Positions 48,803 through 57,507 of a stretch of 64,000 nucleotides of DNA are shown here, one piece after another. Numbering within the stretch: the first letter of the stretch is position 1; every line of letters begins with the position of its first letter. Both the position numbers and the translations under genes were made by a program. Under the pieces are notes generated by a model. It saw nothing but the letters and a program-made list of their open reading frames with translations, was not told the DNA's origin and did not search any database. Origin of the DNA: Gordonia sediminis (GTDB lineage Bacteria > Actinomycetota > Actinomycetes > Mycobacteriales > Mycobacteriaceae); assembly GCA_004193205.1 (NCBI GenBank), contig RZUM01000002.1, positions 868,001 through 932,000 on the forward strand. Reading direction: 5' to 3'.

Positions 48803-49489
48803 ATGGGTGTCATCTATCTGGTGCGGCATGGCCAAGCGGACCCGAATGCCTACGGCATCTTCGACAGCACCGAGCCCGCCCCCAACGGGCCCGGTGGCCT
48901 CACCGACGCCGGCATGATGCAGGCGCGCCTGAGCGGCATGCTGCTGGCCCGGCTCACCGACCGCGTCACCGCCGCGGTCAGCGGTGACCTGCCCCGCCAG
49001 ACGCAGACGCTGGCCGCGGTGCTCGGCGAGATCGACGGTGCGCCGGAGCCGCGCGTCGACCCCGGCTGGAACGAGTACGAATTGCCTGCGCTGGTCGGGA
49101 CCGCGACGACTGACGAGTACCGCGACGGCCGCAGCTACCAGCGGCGTCTCGACGAGGGACTGATGGAGTGGATCTCCGGCGGCGGCGAGCACGGCGCCGG
49201 CGAGACCTATCACCACTTCGGCCGTCGGGTGTCCGACGCCGCTGACCGGGTCCGGGCGCTGGCCGGCTCGGGGCAGACCGTCGTCGTCGTCTCGTCGGCA
49301 GGTTCGATCACCCAGTGGATCGGGCAGCTGTGGGGTCTGCCGGCCGAACGATGGCCGGTGCTCTCCCGGACGATGGTCAACGCCTCGGTCTCGAAGCTCA
49401 TCGTCGGGCGCTCAGGTGTCACGGTCGTTTCGTTCAACGAACACGCACACCTCTCCGACCGCGACGGCGGCCTCGCGACCTACCGCTGA
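48803..49489 (+). CDS. Histidine phosphatase (phosphoglycerate mutase-like) family protein
   Basis: A 228-residue phosphatase: IYLVRHGQADPN with the phospho-accepting His near residue 8, the Arg of GDLPRQTQTL, the Glu of WNEYEL, and the second His position replaced by Ser in VVVSSAGSITQW. In canonical members this segment reads V-x-H-G. The missing second His would lower or change activity. ATG 48803 follows AGGGTGA. Function unknown beyond family. Confidence 0.82.
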   Translation: MGVIYLVRHGQADPNAYGIFDSTEPAPNGPGGLTDAGMMQARLSGMLLARLTDRVTAAVSGDLPRQTQTLAAVLGEIDGAPEPRVDPGWNEYELPALVGTATTDEYRDGRSYQRRLDEGLMEWISGGGEHGAGETYHHFGRRVSDAADRVRALAGSGQTVVVVSSAGSITQWIGQLWGLPAERWPVLSRTMVNASVSKLIVGRSGVTVVSFNEHAHLSDRDGGLATYR

Positions 49490-49514
49490 CGGTGAAAACC
49501 TGTGGCCGCTGGGT

Positions 49515-49601
49515 GATCTCGATACGGCGCCTCGCTCCGCTCGGAGCCTACTCCGCCGGATCGAGTAGCCTCCGAGCGCAGCGAGGCGGCGTATCGAGAT
49601 C
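49515..49601. repeat. Long palindromic intergenic repeat
   Basis: GATCTCGATACGGCGCCTCG onward (49515-49553) pairs with the sequence ending GCGTATCGAGATC (49563-49601), giving a stem of nearly 40 bp with a few mismatches. It lies between the convergent phosphatase and SDR genes and may terminate both. A further half copy, CGGCGTATCGAGACC, follows at about 49625-49640. Related to the array at 45269. Confidence 0.8.
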
Positions 49602-49647
49602 GATCAGCGGGAAGTTACGGCCCGCGGCGTATCGAGACCGCTCAGGC

Positions 49648-50385
49648 TCAGGCGCGGTGCAGATTGGCCCCTGGGCGGGTGAGGATCACGTTGGGCAGCA
49701 CCGCGAAACGGGAGAGCTGGGTCGCCGCGTGGGCCATCGTCGCGACGTCGTCGACGGTGATCATCTCGTCGCCCGGGATCTTATCCTTTAGCCAGTCGGA
49801 CATGTCGGTGTCGACGTAGCCGGGCGCGATGGTGGTGGCGCTCACCCCGTTCAGCGATTCCTCGAGGTTGAACGTCTCGCACAGCGAGATGAGCGCCGCC
49901 TTGGTGGCCCCGTAGGCGGACAGTTGCGGCTCGGGGTAGACGCCGGTGATGGACGCGACCGCGATGACCTTCGATGACCCGTGGGCCTGCGCCGTCGAGC
50001 GCAGTGTCGGGATCAGCGACTGCAGAAGGATGTACGGCGCACGGACATTCACCTGATACAGCCGGTCGAATCGACGCACCGGCAGGTCGGCCACCGCCCC
50101 CTTCTGCCCCATGCCCGCGTTGATCACCAGGGCATCGCAACGTCCGAAGGCCTCGGCGTGCGCGGCGGCCAAGCCCTCGACGGCGTCGGGGTCGGTCATG
50201 TCAGCCGGGATCACCTCGACCCGACCGGCACCGGCATCGCGGAGTTCGTCGGCGCGCTGCTCCAATGCTTCCCGACCACGTGAACTGATCCCGAGGTCCC
50301 AGCCGTCGGCGGCGAGACGTGCCGCGATGGCCGCCCCGATACCGCGCGACGCGCCGGTGACGAGCGCAACCCTGTTATCCGACAT
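49648..50385 (-). CDS. SDR-family oxidoreductase (second ACAD-kinase cluster)
   Basis: A 245-residue [34 protein letters not shown], Ser of [10 protein letters not shown] and Tyr/Lys of [15 protein letters not shown] 50385 overlaps the 3' end of the kinase gene by 11 bp. Last gene of a TetR-controlled operon ACAD-kinase-SDR, repeating the layout seen at 23.5-26.5 kb. Confidence 0.87.
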   Translation of the reverse strand: MSDNRVALVTGASRGIGAAIAARLAADGWDLGISSRGREALEQRADELRDAGAGRVEVIPADMTDPDAVEGLAAAHAEAFGRCDALVINAGMGQKGAVADLPVRRFDRLYQVNVRAPYILLQSLIPTLRSTAQAHGSSKVIAVASITGVYPEPQLSAYGATKAALISLCETFNLEESLNGVSATTIAPGYVDTDMSDWLKDKIPGDEMITVDDVATMAHAATQLSRFAVLPNVILTRPGANLHRA

Positions 50386-51415
50386 GCTGTTTCGTCCCCT
50401 CCGTCGAGCCGAGTTGAGCCAACCCGGCACTGATGAATTCCGCGGTCGCCTCGGCGGCCCGCTCCGCGCCGTCGGAGGCCGCACCCGCCAGTGCGCGGTG
50501 AGTGATGCCCTCGGCGATCACGCCGAGCTTCAGATTCGCCAGTGCGAGATAGAAATCCCAGTCACCGAGATCTCGTCCGGTTGCGACCGCATAGCGCTGG
50601 GCGATCTCGTCGGCCGACGGGTACCGGTCGCTGGTCCAGGCGGCCTCGAAGCCGACGACCCGATCGAACTCCGGTCGGCGGTAGACGCACATCAGCGCGG
50701 CGTCGGTGAGCGGGTCACCCAACGTCGACATCTCCCAATCCACCACCGCCCGAACCACTCCCGGATCATCGGCGGCGATGATGGTGTTGTCGACACGGTA
50801 GTCGCCGTGCACGATCGTGTTCTCCGTGGTCGCGGGAACCCGCTCGGTCAGTGCGGCGACCAGCCGGTCCACGTCGGCGAGTTCACGGGTCTTCACATGC
50901 CCCCATTGACGTGCCCACAGTTTGACCTGACGGGCCGCGAAGCCGTCCGGGCGGCCGAACTCACCGAGCCCGACAGCGTGGTAGTCGACGTCGTGCAGCC
51001 GCGCGAGGGTGTCGACGAGACCGTCGATGTTGCGGGCCACATCGCCGTCGGACAACGAATCCAGGTCGTCGCGGGTCCTGATGACGCGACCGCCGACGAA
51101 CTCGACAACGGTGAACGGCGCCCCGAGCAGCTCACCCTCCGCGTCGATGGCGACTGTCGTCGCCACCGGCACGTCGGTCGACTGCAGAGCACTCGTCACC
51201 GCCCACTCGCGGTTCATGTCGTGCGCAGACGGGGTGAGTCCACTCGTCGGCGGCCGCCGCACCACCCAGCGAGAGGTGTCATCGGACACGCTGAAGGTGA
51301 GGTTGGACTTGCCGCCGCTGATCAACTCGACGCGCAGTTCCCCGGCGACGGGCACACCGCGGTCGACCAGAAATTGCCGCAGCGGCGCGGACGGCAGTGC
51401 CTCGAACTCGGTCAT
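50375..51415 (-). CDS. APH-fold phosphotransferase (FadE36/ACAD11-kinase-like)
   Basis: A 346-residue kinase-fold protein with LISGGKSNLTFSV (glycine loop), WVVRRPP, TIVHGDYRVDNTII (catalytic Asp) and VVDWEMSTLGDPLTDAALM (metal Asp). Proteins of this group, including mycobacterial FadE36, are often mis-annotated as acyl-CoA dehydrogenases because of their neighbours. ATGA overlap with the ACAD gene indicates tight coupling. The role by analogy with human ACAD10/11 is phosphorylation of 4-hydroxyacyl-CoA. Confidence 0.86.
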   Translation of the reverse strand: MTEFEALPSAPLRQFLVDRGVPVAGELRVELISGGKSNLTFSVSDDTSRWVVRRPPTSGLTPSAHDMNREWAVTSALQSTDVPVATTVAIDAEGELLGAPFTVVEFVGGRVIRTRDDLDSLSDGDVARNIDGLVDTLARLHDVDYHAVGLGEFGRPDGFAARQVKLWARQWGHVKTRELADVDRLVAALTERVPATTENTIVHGDYRVDNTIIAADDPGVVRAVVDWEMSTLGDPLTDAALMCVYRRPEFDRVVGFEAAWTSDRYPSADEIAQRYAVATGRDLGDWDFYLALANLKLGVIAEGITHRALAGAASDGAERAAEATAEFISAGLAQLGSTEGTKQHVG

Positions 51416-52629
51416 CGGGCCGACTCCGCCCGCGCGGCAGCCTTCTTCGCCCGCCCGATGGCACGCCGTGCGATCGCCCAGCGATGAACCTCGGACGGAC
51501 CGTCGTAGATCCGGAACGGCCGCAGCTCATTCTGCAGCCGGGACAGCGGCAGATCCTCCGAGACACCCAACCCGCCGCACATCTGGATGCTGCGGTCGGC
51601 GATCCTCGTATAGGCCTCGGCGGCAAAGGTCTTCGCGATCGATGTCTCGTTGGATGCGTGGTTGCCCTGATCGAGTTCGTAGCAGGCCTTGACCAGCAGG
51701 GCCATACTCGCGGCCAGGTCGATCTCGTTGTCGGCCACCATCTGTTGGATCATGCCCAGGTCGCCGAGCTTGCCGCCGAAGCCCTCCCGCTTCGAGACGT
51801 AGTCGACCGCGACGTCATGGCAGCGTTGCGCCGACCCGTACCAGCGCATCACGTGGGTCATGCGGGCCGGCCCGAGGCGTACCTGCGCATACCGGTATCC
51901 CTCGTCGACCTCGCCGAGGATGTCCTCGTCGGGGACGAACACGTCGGTGAAGCTCACCTCGCAGTGTCCGCCGATCATCGAGCGGTCGGTCGTCACGATG
52001 TGGCGGTCCACGGAGATACCCGGGGTCTCCGCCGGCGCGAGGAACATCGTCGCGCCGCCCCGGTCACCCGGCGAACCGGCAGTACGCGCCATGATGATGA
52101 AGAAACCCGCACCGTCGGCACCGGTGATGAATCGCTTCTCACCGTTGATCTTCCAACCGCCGTCGACCTTGACGGCCATGGTGCGCAGAGCATTGGGGTC
52201 GGCACCGGCACCCGGCGACGGTTCGGTCATCGCGAACGCCGATCGAACGTCGCCCGCGGCGAGCGGCGCGAGGTACTTCTGCTTCTGCTCGTCGCTCGCG
52301 ATGTGTGCGAGCATGTGCACGTTGCCCTCATCGGGTGCGCCGATGTGCAACGCCACCGGCCCGAAAGTCGAATAGCCGGCCGCGGCGAAGACCGGGGTGC
52401 GATCGGACATGTTCAGTCCCAATCCCCCGAACTCGACCGGCGCGTGGGGCGCGAAGATGCCCTCGGCCTTGGCCTTGGCGTTCATCTCGCGCCGGATGTC
52501 GTCACCGCCGGCCGCGGTGATGTCGCCGCCGTATTGGTATTCGATCGGCAGGATCTGATCGCGGACGAACCTCGACGTCTTCTCGACGATGTCGGCCACA
52601 TCGGGGGCGTAACTCAGGTCAACAGGCAT
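51412..52629 (-). CDS. Acyl-CoA dehydrogenase (ACAD10/11-like)
   Basis: A 405-residue ACAD: FGGLGLNMSDRTPVFAAAGY, AFAMTEPSPGAGADPNALRT, INGEKRFITGADGAGFFIIM, and the C-terminal RSIQMCGGLGVSEDLPLSRL then IYDGPSEVHRWAIARRAI. ATG 52629 is preferred behind GAGGAG; the open frame continues upstream through the promoter. It follows a TATA-like promoter and operator controlled by the TetR gene upstream. Partner of the APH kinase downstream. Confidence 0.89.
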   Translation of the reverse strand: MPVDLSYAPDVADIVEKTSRFVRDQILPIEYQYGGDITAAGGDDIRREMNAKAKAEGIFAPHAPVEFGGLGLNMSDRTPVFAAAGYSTFGPVALHIGAPDEGNVHMLAHIASDEQKQKYLAPLAAGDVRSAFAMTEPSPGAGADPNALRTMAVKVDGGWKINGEKRFITGADGAGFFIIMARTAGSPGDRGGATMFLAPAETPGISVDRHIVTTDRSMIGGHCEVSFTDVFVPDEDILGEVDEGYRYAQVRLGPARMTHVMRWYGSAQRCHDVAVDYVSKREGFGGKLGDLGMIQQMVADNEIDLAASMALLVKACYELDQGNHASNETSIAKTFAAEAYTRIADRSIQMCGGLGVSEDLPLSRLQNELRPFRIYDGPSEVHRWAIARRAIGRAKKAAARAESAR

Positions 52630-52657
52630 CGCAGCTCCTCGGGGATTCGCCGACCGA

Positions 52658-52710
52658 CCGAGCGATCGTTCGGCGCCCGCAACAATGCCAGCTGGGAGCA
52701 TCGCGGTCAA
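52658..52710 (-). promoter_or_regulatory. Promoter and TetR-type operator before the second ACAD-kinase operon
   Basis: Minus strand: TTGACC (52705-52710), 17 bp, CATTGT (52682-52687), then CCGAACGATCGCTCGG (52658-52673), a 16-bp near-palindrome with one mismatched pair. The site is typical of actinobacterial TetR proteins and follows the TetR gene at 52729. Confidence 0.65.
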
Positions 52711-52728
52711 GTCGTGGGGGCGCGTGGG

Positions 52729-53367
52729 TCAGGCGTGGTAGCCGACCGCGTCGCGGGCGATCTGCAGGTTTCGGCGGATGAGTTCGTCGGCGCCGAGCTC
52801 GCCGCCGAGCTTGAACCAGGTCGAGACGCCGACGCACATCGTGGTGACCGCTCGGCTCGCGTCCTTGGGGTAACGAGTGGCGAAATCGCCTGCCTCGACA
52901 CCCGCGAAGACGATCTCGTCGACCATATGTTGCTGGCGGTCACGGTGGCCGATATAGGTCGGCCGATAGTCGTCGTCGAGACTGCGGATCTCGGTCGATC
53001 CGACAAAGGCCTGTTCACGCCGGTACATGTGGAACCGCAGCAACGACTCCACGACGGCATCGAACTGGTCCACCGGCTTGTCACCGGCCTCGGCGACGGC
53101 CATCTCCGATCGCCGGAGCAGGTCGGTCATCGTCCGCTCGAGCAGACCCTGAAGCAGCGACTGCTTGGACGGGTAGTGGTGATACAGACCCGGTACCGAC
53201 AAGTTGGCGCGAGCGGCGATCTCGCGGACCGATGTCCCGTGATAGCCGTGTTCGGCGAATGCCGCCAAGGCCGCTGCGAGCGGCACCGGCAGCTCCGATT
53301 CCCCATAATCACGCCATTCACCGAGAGAGTCTGTACGCACCTCCGTCTCGCCGGCCCCGCTGCTCAT
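52729..53367 (-). CDS. TetR-family transcriptional regulator
   Basis: A 212-residue TetR with the HTH segment FAEHGYHGTSVREIAARANL then GLYHHYPSKQSLLQGLL (residues 35-80) and a C-terminal ligand domain of the KstR2/TetR_C_17-like sort. Directly upstream of, and in the same direction as, the ACAD-kinase-SDR operon, whose operator it probably binds. Start: ATG 53367. Confidence 0.86.
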   Translation of the reverse strand: MSSGAGETEVRTDSLGEWRDYGESELPVPLAAALAAFAEHGYHGTSVREIAARANLSVPGLYHHYPSKQSLLQGLLERTMTDLLRRSEMAVAEAGDKPVDQFDAVVESLLRFHMYRREQAFVGSTEIRSLDDDYRPTYIGHRDRQQHMVDEIVFAGVEAGDFATRYPKDASRAVTTMCVGVSTWFKLGGELGADELIRRNLQIARDAVGYHA

Positions 53368-53413
53368 GGGTTACAACATAGTCGTTTGAGGACCAGCCCT
53401 CGCAGCGCGGGCG

Positions 53414-54079
53414 TCACGACCCGAACCGGGATACGCCTTCGGCGACGGACATCATCAGACCCACACTCGCCTCGACGACACCGTCGCGGTCGAGTTCCAG
53501 GAGCCCGTCCAGCCACGCGGCGAGCAGCCGCCCGAGGCCCCCGACCTGGAAATGCGCGGATGCGAGCGCCATCGGCCCGGCCTTGACATCCATGACCCCC
53601 GACGCGGTCTGCAGCGTCAGACCCGCGAACAGTGCGGTTGATTCCATCCGCTTGGTCGCGATCGTCGGGCTCAGCAGCGATTGCGAGAACAGCAACCGTC
53701 CCTTGCGCCGGTCCTCGTCGATGACCCGCACGATCGCCGCGATCGCCGCCGTCACCTTCCCCAGGACATCGGTACCGGCCTCGAACGCCGCCAGGGCATC
53801 CTTGGAGATCTCCGCGGTCACCTCGTCGAAGGTTGCGCCGACCAGAGCCTCGATCGAGTCGAAGCTCTCGTAGAAGTAGCGCGTGGTCAGGCCCGCCTCG
53901 CGGCACACACCGCGGACGGTGATCGACCCCCCATCGGAGGCACCCAGCAGTTCGAGGGCCGCGTCGATGAGTGTGGCGCGACGACGCGCCACCCGACTGT
54001 CACCGGCCTCGCCCCCGTAGGCACGCAGGCCTTCGCCACTCGCGGGGTTGGTCCTGATCTCTTCGGAAGAACTCACCAC
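53414..54079 (-). CDS. TetR-family transcriptional regulator
   Basis: A 221-residue TetR: the HTH comprises LELLGASDGGSITVRGVCRE and AGLTTRYFYESFDSIEALVG (about 40-85). Divergent from the MpaB-like oxygenase gene (90-bp gap), which it probably regulates. The N-terminal start is uncertain within about 20 residues; GTG 54079 is the longest. The AT-rich gap contains TTGACA near 54093 as a possible promoter element. Confidence 0.84.
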   Translation of the reverse strand: MVSSSEEIRTNPASGEGLRAYGGEAGDSRVARRRATLIDAALELLGASDGGSITVRGVCREAGLTTRYFYESFDSIEALVGATFDEVTAEISKDALAAFEAGTDVLGKVTAAIAAIVRVIDEDRRKGRLLFSQSLLSPTIATKRMESTALFAGLTLQTASGVMDVKAGPMALASAHFQVGGLGRLLAAWLDGLLELDRDGVVEASVGLMMSVAEGVSRFGS

Positions 54080-54169
54080 AGGTCTATCTTGACATCCATA
54101 ACCTTGCCATCGTTGAATGTAAGAGAAAACATCCGTTGTCAGTTTTGTTCACTTCACCTGGGGGTCACT

Positions 54170-55081
54170 GTGAGCATCGAACAGATCATCGAGCCCGATG
54201 TCGACGTGGCGATCGCCAAGCCGTCGCCCGACACCGAATACCTGCCTCCGGCCGCACGGATGACCCGTGGTGAGCTCGATGCCCTGCCTGCGCGGCAGAA
54301 CGAGGTGAAGGGCATCTCGGTCCTCGCCGGACCCGCCAACGTCATCATGCAGCTCGCCCTGCCGGCCGTGGGATATGGCGTCAAGGAGAGCCGGGTGGAG
54401 AGCGGCAGCCTCTTCCATCACCCGATCAAGCGCACCCGCACCACCCTGAGCTACCTCGCCGTGGCCACCATGGGTTCCCCGAAGGACCGTAAGGCCTACC
54501 GCAAGGCGATCGGCAAAGCCCACGCGCAGGTCCGCTCGACCCCCGACAGCCCCGTCGCCTACAACGCGTTCGACCCGAAGCTGCAGCTCTGGGTCGCCGC
54601 CTGCCTGTACAAGGGCTGGGAGGACATGCAGCGCATCTACGGCGACCCGGCCGACATCACCGAGGAGACCTACCAGAACGGCGCGGTGCTGGGGACGACG
54701 CTGCAGGTGCCTCGCGAGATGTGGCCGGCCACCCGGGCCGACTTCGAGACCTATTGGGACCAGACCGTCGAGTCTCTCGACATCGATCCGACGATCCGCG
54801 ACATGCTGATGTCGATCGTGCGCGTCCAGTTCATGCCGCGCTGGTTCAGCATCATCTTCGGCTGGTGGTTCGAGCTGCTCACGATCGGCTTCCTGCCGGA
54901 GAACTTCCGAAAGAAGATGGGCCTGCGCTTCCGTCCGTGGCAGCGCGTCGTATTCGACACCCACAGCAAGATCGCCCGCGCGATCATCAGCCGACTGCCG
55001 AAGCCGCTGCGCGAGTTCCCGTTCAACCTGCTGCTGTGGGATGTGCGCTGGCGGATGCGGACGGGTCGTCCGTTGGTGTGA
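54170..55081 (+). CDS. Oxygenase MpaB family protein (DUF2236)
   Basis: A 303-residue protein of the MpaB/latex-clearing-protein-like family, heme b-dependent in characterised members. Characteristic features are GPANVIMQLALPAVGYGV, the basic segment HHPIKRTRTTLSYLAVATMG (candidate heme/His region) and NAFDPKLQLWVAACLYKGWE. GTG 54170 follows a GGGGG stretch. Divergent TetR control suggests an inducible oxidation step; the substrate is unknown. Confidence 0.82.
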   Translation: MSIEQIIEPDVDVAIAKPSPDTEYLPPAARMTRGELDALPARQNEVKGISVLAGPANVIMQLALPAVGYGVKESRVESGSLFHHPIKRTRTTLSYLAVATMGSPKDRKAYRKAIGKAHAQVRSTPDSPVAYNAFDPKLQLWVAACLYKGWEDMQRIYGDPADITEETYQNGAVLGTTLQVPREMWPATRADFETYWDQTVESLDIDPTIRDMLMSIVRVQFMPRWFSIIFGWWFELLTIGFLPENFRKKMGLRFRPWQRVVFDTHSKIARAIISRLPKPLREFPFNLLLWDVRWRMRTGRPLV

Positions 55082-55110
55082 GTTCGGGAGCTCCGTGAGG
55101 AGCAAGCTTT

Positions 55111-55148
55111 GCGAGGCGTCACGAGGGTCCCCCTTCGTGACGCCTCGC
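55111..55148. terminator. Strong hairpin terminator
   Basis: GCGAGGCGTCACGA (55111-55124) pairs perfectly with TCGTGACGCCTCGC (55135-55148), with a 10-nt loop, 30 bp after the oxygenase stop. Confidence 0.8.
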
Positions 55149-55258
55149 TCGTTCCTCGCGGGGCTGCTCAGGGAGCGGGGGTTGCGCCGGTAACCGCGGT
55201 CACATTGCCTGTCGCCCCTACGTCAGTAGGCTTGCGGAAGACGACAGGGGAGGTCTCC

Positions 55259-57487
55259 GTGGCGCTGTGGTTGTATCGGCTCGGCCGGTTCACATTCCGG
55301 CACAAGTGGTGGATCATCGGCGCCTGGGTGGCGATCGTGGTCGCGCTGGGCGTGCTCACCAGTGCGCTCGCACCGAAGTTCGCCACCGACTTCTCGCTAC
55401 CGGGAACAGACTCGGATCGCGCGATGGCGGTGATGAAGAACGAATTCCCGGCACAGAATGATCAGCTGTTGAAGGCCTCGACGACGATCGTCGTGCACGC
55501 CGACGACGGGCTCGCCAACCACACCGAACAGATCGACGCCCTGGCCGCGAAAGCCAGGACGCTCCCGGCGGTCGTCGACCCCCAGTCCATCGCCAACCCC
55601 GTCGCCGTCGCCGAGGCGAACCCCGCGATGGCCGCCCGGGTGCTGAGCAAAGACGGCACCGTCGGGCTCATCCAGATCCAACAGGACATTCCGCGCCAGG
55701 ATCTCAACGCCGCCGACATGAAGCAGTTCGAAGACCTGCTTGCGGAATTCCGGGGGAACGGTCTGCAGGTCGAGGGCACCGGAGCCCTGATGCAGGTCTT
55801 CGAGGCCGGCGGTGTCGCCGAACTCCTGGGCTTCGCGATCGCTTTCGTCGTGATGGTGGTCGCGTTCGGCGCGTTGATCGCCGCGTTCATCCCGATCGTC
55901 ACCGGTGTGCTGGGCGTCGGGATCACCATGTTGCTGGTCACGCTGAGCGCCAAGATCATCGACGTCCAGCAGAGCGCGACGACGATCATCACCATGCTCG
56001 GCATCGCCGTATCGATCGACTACGCGCTGTTCATCGTGTCGCGCTACCGGTCCGAACTGAACCTCGGCGGTAGCCGCGAGGCCGCCGCCGGTCGCGCCGT
56101 CGGAACCGCGGGTTCGGCGGTCTGCTTCGCCGGGCTCACCGTCGTGGTCGCGGTCTCCGCGCTGGCCGTCGTCGGCATCCCGTTCATCACCCAGATGGGG
56201 ATCGCGGCCGCGCTGGCGGTGATCATCGCGGTACTCGGCGCGATCACCCTGATCCCGGCGTTGCTCGGCGCGTTCGGGAGATTCGCGTTCAAACCCCGCA
56301 TCCCGGGTCTGCACCACGGCGACGAACCCGACTCCGCACCGTCGAACGGGCTTCGCTTCGCCCGTCAGCTCACCCGCCATCCCCTGCCGTGGGCGATCGG
56401 CGGCCTGGTAGTGCTCGTCATCGCCGCGATCCCGATGACCAACATGGAACTCGGGATGGGCTCGACCACCGACAAGGAGTACGCAGCGACCCAGCTGCTT
56501 GCGCACGGGTTCGGTGAGGGCGTCAACGGCGCACTGATGATCGTGGTCAGCGACGCGGACGGCGGTGACGTCACCACCGCGGCCGACGACGTGGTCGCAC
56601 ACGTGAAGACGCTCGACAACGTGGCCAATACGACGACGTTGACCTGGATCGGCAACGGCGCCAACCCGGCCAACCCGCAGGCCGGCGCCACCACGGCGCT
56701 CATCTCCGTCATCCCCGAACTGTCGCCGAGCGGCCCGGAGACCCAGCACCTGATGGAGCAGATCCGCGACTACGCCAAGACGTCGCCAGGTGGGGCAACG
56801 GTCAATGTCGGAGGCCAGACCGCGATCATGGCGGACATCTCGGCCAAACTGTCGTCGGCGCTGATCCCGTTCCTCGTCGTCGTGGTCGGGCTGGCGTTCA
56901 TCATCCTGACGATCGTGTTCCGGTCGTTGCTGGTGCCGCTGATCGCCACGGTCGGGTTCCTGTTCTCGGTCTGTGCCACCTTCGGCGCGACGGTGTGGAT
57001 CTTCCAGGAAGGGCACTGGGGCCTCATCGACCACACCAAACCGCTGATCGCCTTCCTGCCGATCTTCATGGTCGGAGTCGTCTTCGGCCTAGCGATGGAC
57101 TATCAGGTGTTCCTGGTGACGCGAATGCGCGAGGAGTACGTCCACGACGTCCCGGCGAAGGAGTCGGTCATCGTCGGCTACCAGCACGGCGCGCGGGTGG
57201 TCGCGTCCGCCGCGGTGATCATGATCTCGGTGTTCGCGGCGTTCATGCTGTCGTCGGACACCACGGCCAAGATGATGGGGTTCGCGCTGGCGGCGGCGGT
57301 CTTCTTCGACGCGTTCATCATCCGCATGGTGGTGGTGCCGGCGGTCATCACCCTGTTCGGTGACGCGGCCTGGAAGCTACCGGGGTGGCTCGACCGACTG
57401 CTGCCCGACGTCGATGTCGAGGGCACCGCGATCCGGAAGATCCCGATCGAGCCGGATCCGTCGGCCGGACAGCCCGTCGCCGTCTGA
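55259..57487 (+). CDS. MmpL-family RND transporter
   Basis: A 742-residue RND-type membrane exporter of MmpL type, with two MMPL domains. Motif 1 (SIDYALFIVSRYRSELN, about 300) and motif 2 (AMDYQVFLVTRMREEYV, about 620) contain the proton-relay Asp-Tyr pairs. Predicted 11-12 helices plus two extracytoplasmic loops. GTG 55259 has GGGGAGG 5 nt upstream; longer in-frame starts exist but lie in the terminator region. No MmpS partner is adjacent. It is smaller than lipid-exporting MmpL3/8 and resembles the general MmpL11/YdfJ-like group. Confidence 0.87.
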   Translation: MALWLYRLGRFTFRHKWWIIGAWVAIVVALGVLTSALAPKFATDFSLPGTDSDRAMAVMKNEFPAQNDQLLKASTTIVVHADDGLANHTEQIDALAAKARTLPAVVDPQSIANPVAVAEANPAMAARVLSKDGTVGLIQIQQDIPRQDLNAADMKQFEDLLAEFRGNGLQVEGTGALMQVFEAGGVAELLGFAIAFVVMVVAFGALIAAFIPIVTGVLGVGITMLLVTLSAKIIDVQQSATTIITMLGIAVSIDYALFIVSRYRSELNLGGSREAAAGRAVGTAGSAVCFAGLTVVVAVSALAVVGIPFITQMGIAAALAVIIAVLGAITLIPALLGAFGRFAFKPRIPGLHHGDEPDSAPSNGLRFARQLTRHPLPWAIGGLVVLVIAAIPMTNMELGMGSTTDKEYAATQLLAHGFGEGVNGALMIVVSDADGGDVTTAADDVVAHVKTLDNVANTTTLTWIGNGANPANPQAGATTALISVIPELSPSGPETQHLMEQIRDYAKTSPGGATVNVGGQTAIMADISAKLSSALIPFLVVVVGLAFIILTIVFRSLLVPLIATVGFLFSVCATFGATVWIFQEGHWGLIDHTKPLIAFLPIFMVGVVFGLAMDYQVFLVTRMREEYVHDVPAKESVIVGYQHGARVVASAAVIMISVFAAFMLSSDTTAKMMGFALAAAVFFDAFIIRMVVVPAVITLFGDAAWKLPGWLDRLLPDVDVEGTAIRKIPIEPDPSAGQPVAV

Positions 57488-57507
57488 CCGGTTTCGTCCC
57501 GGAGATC

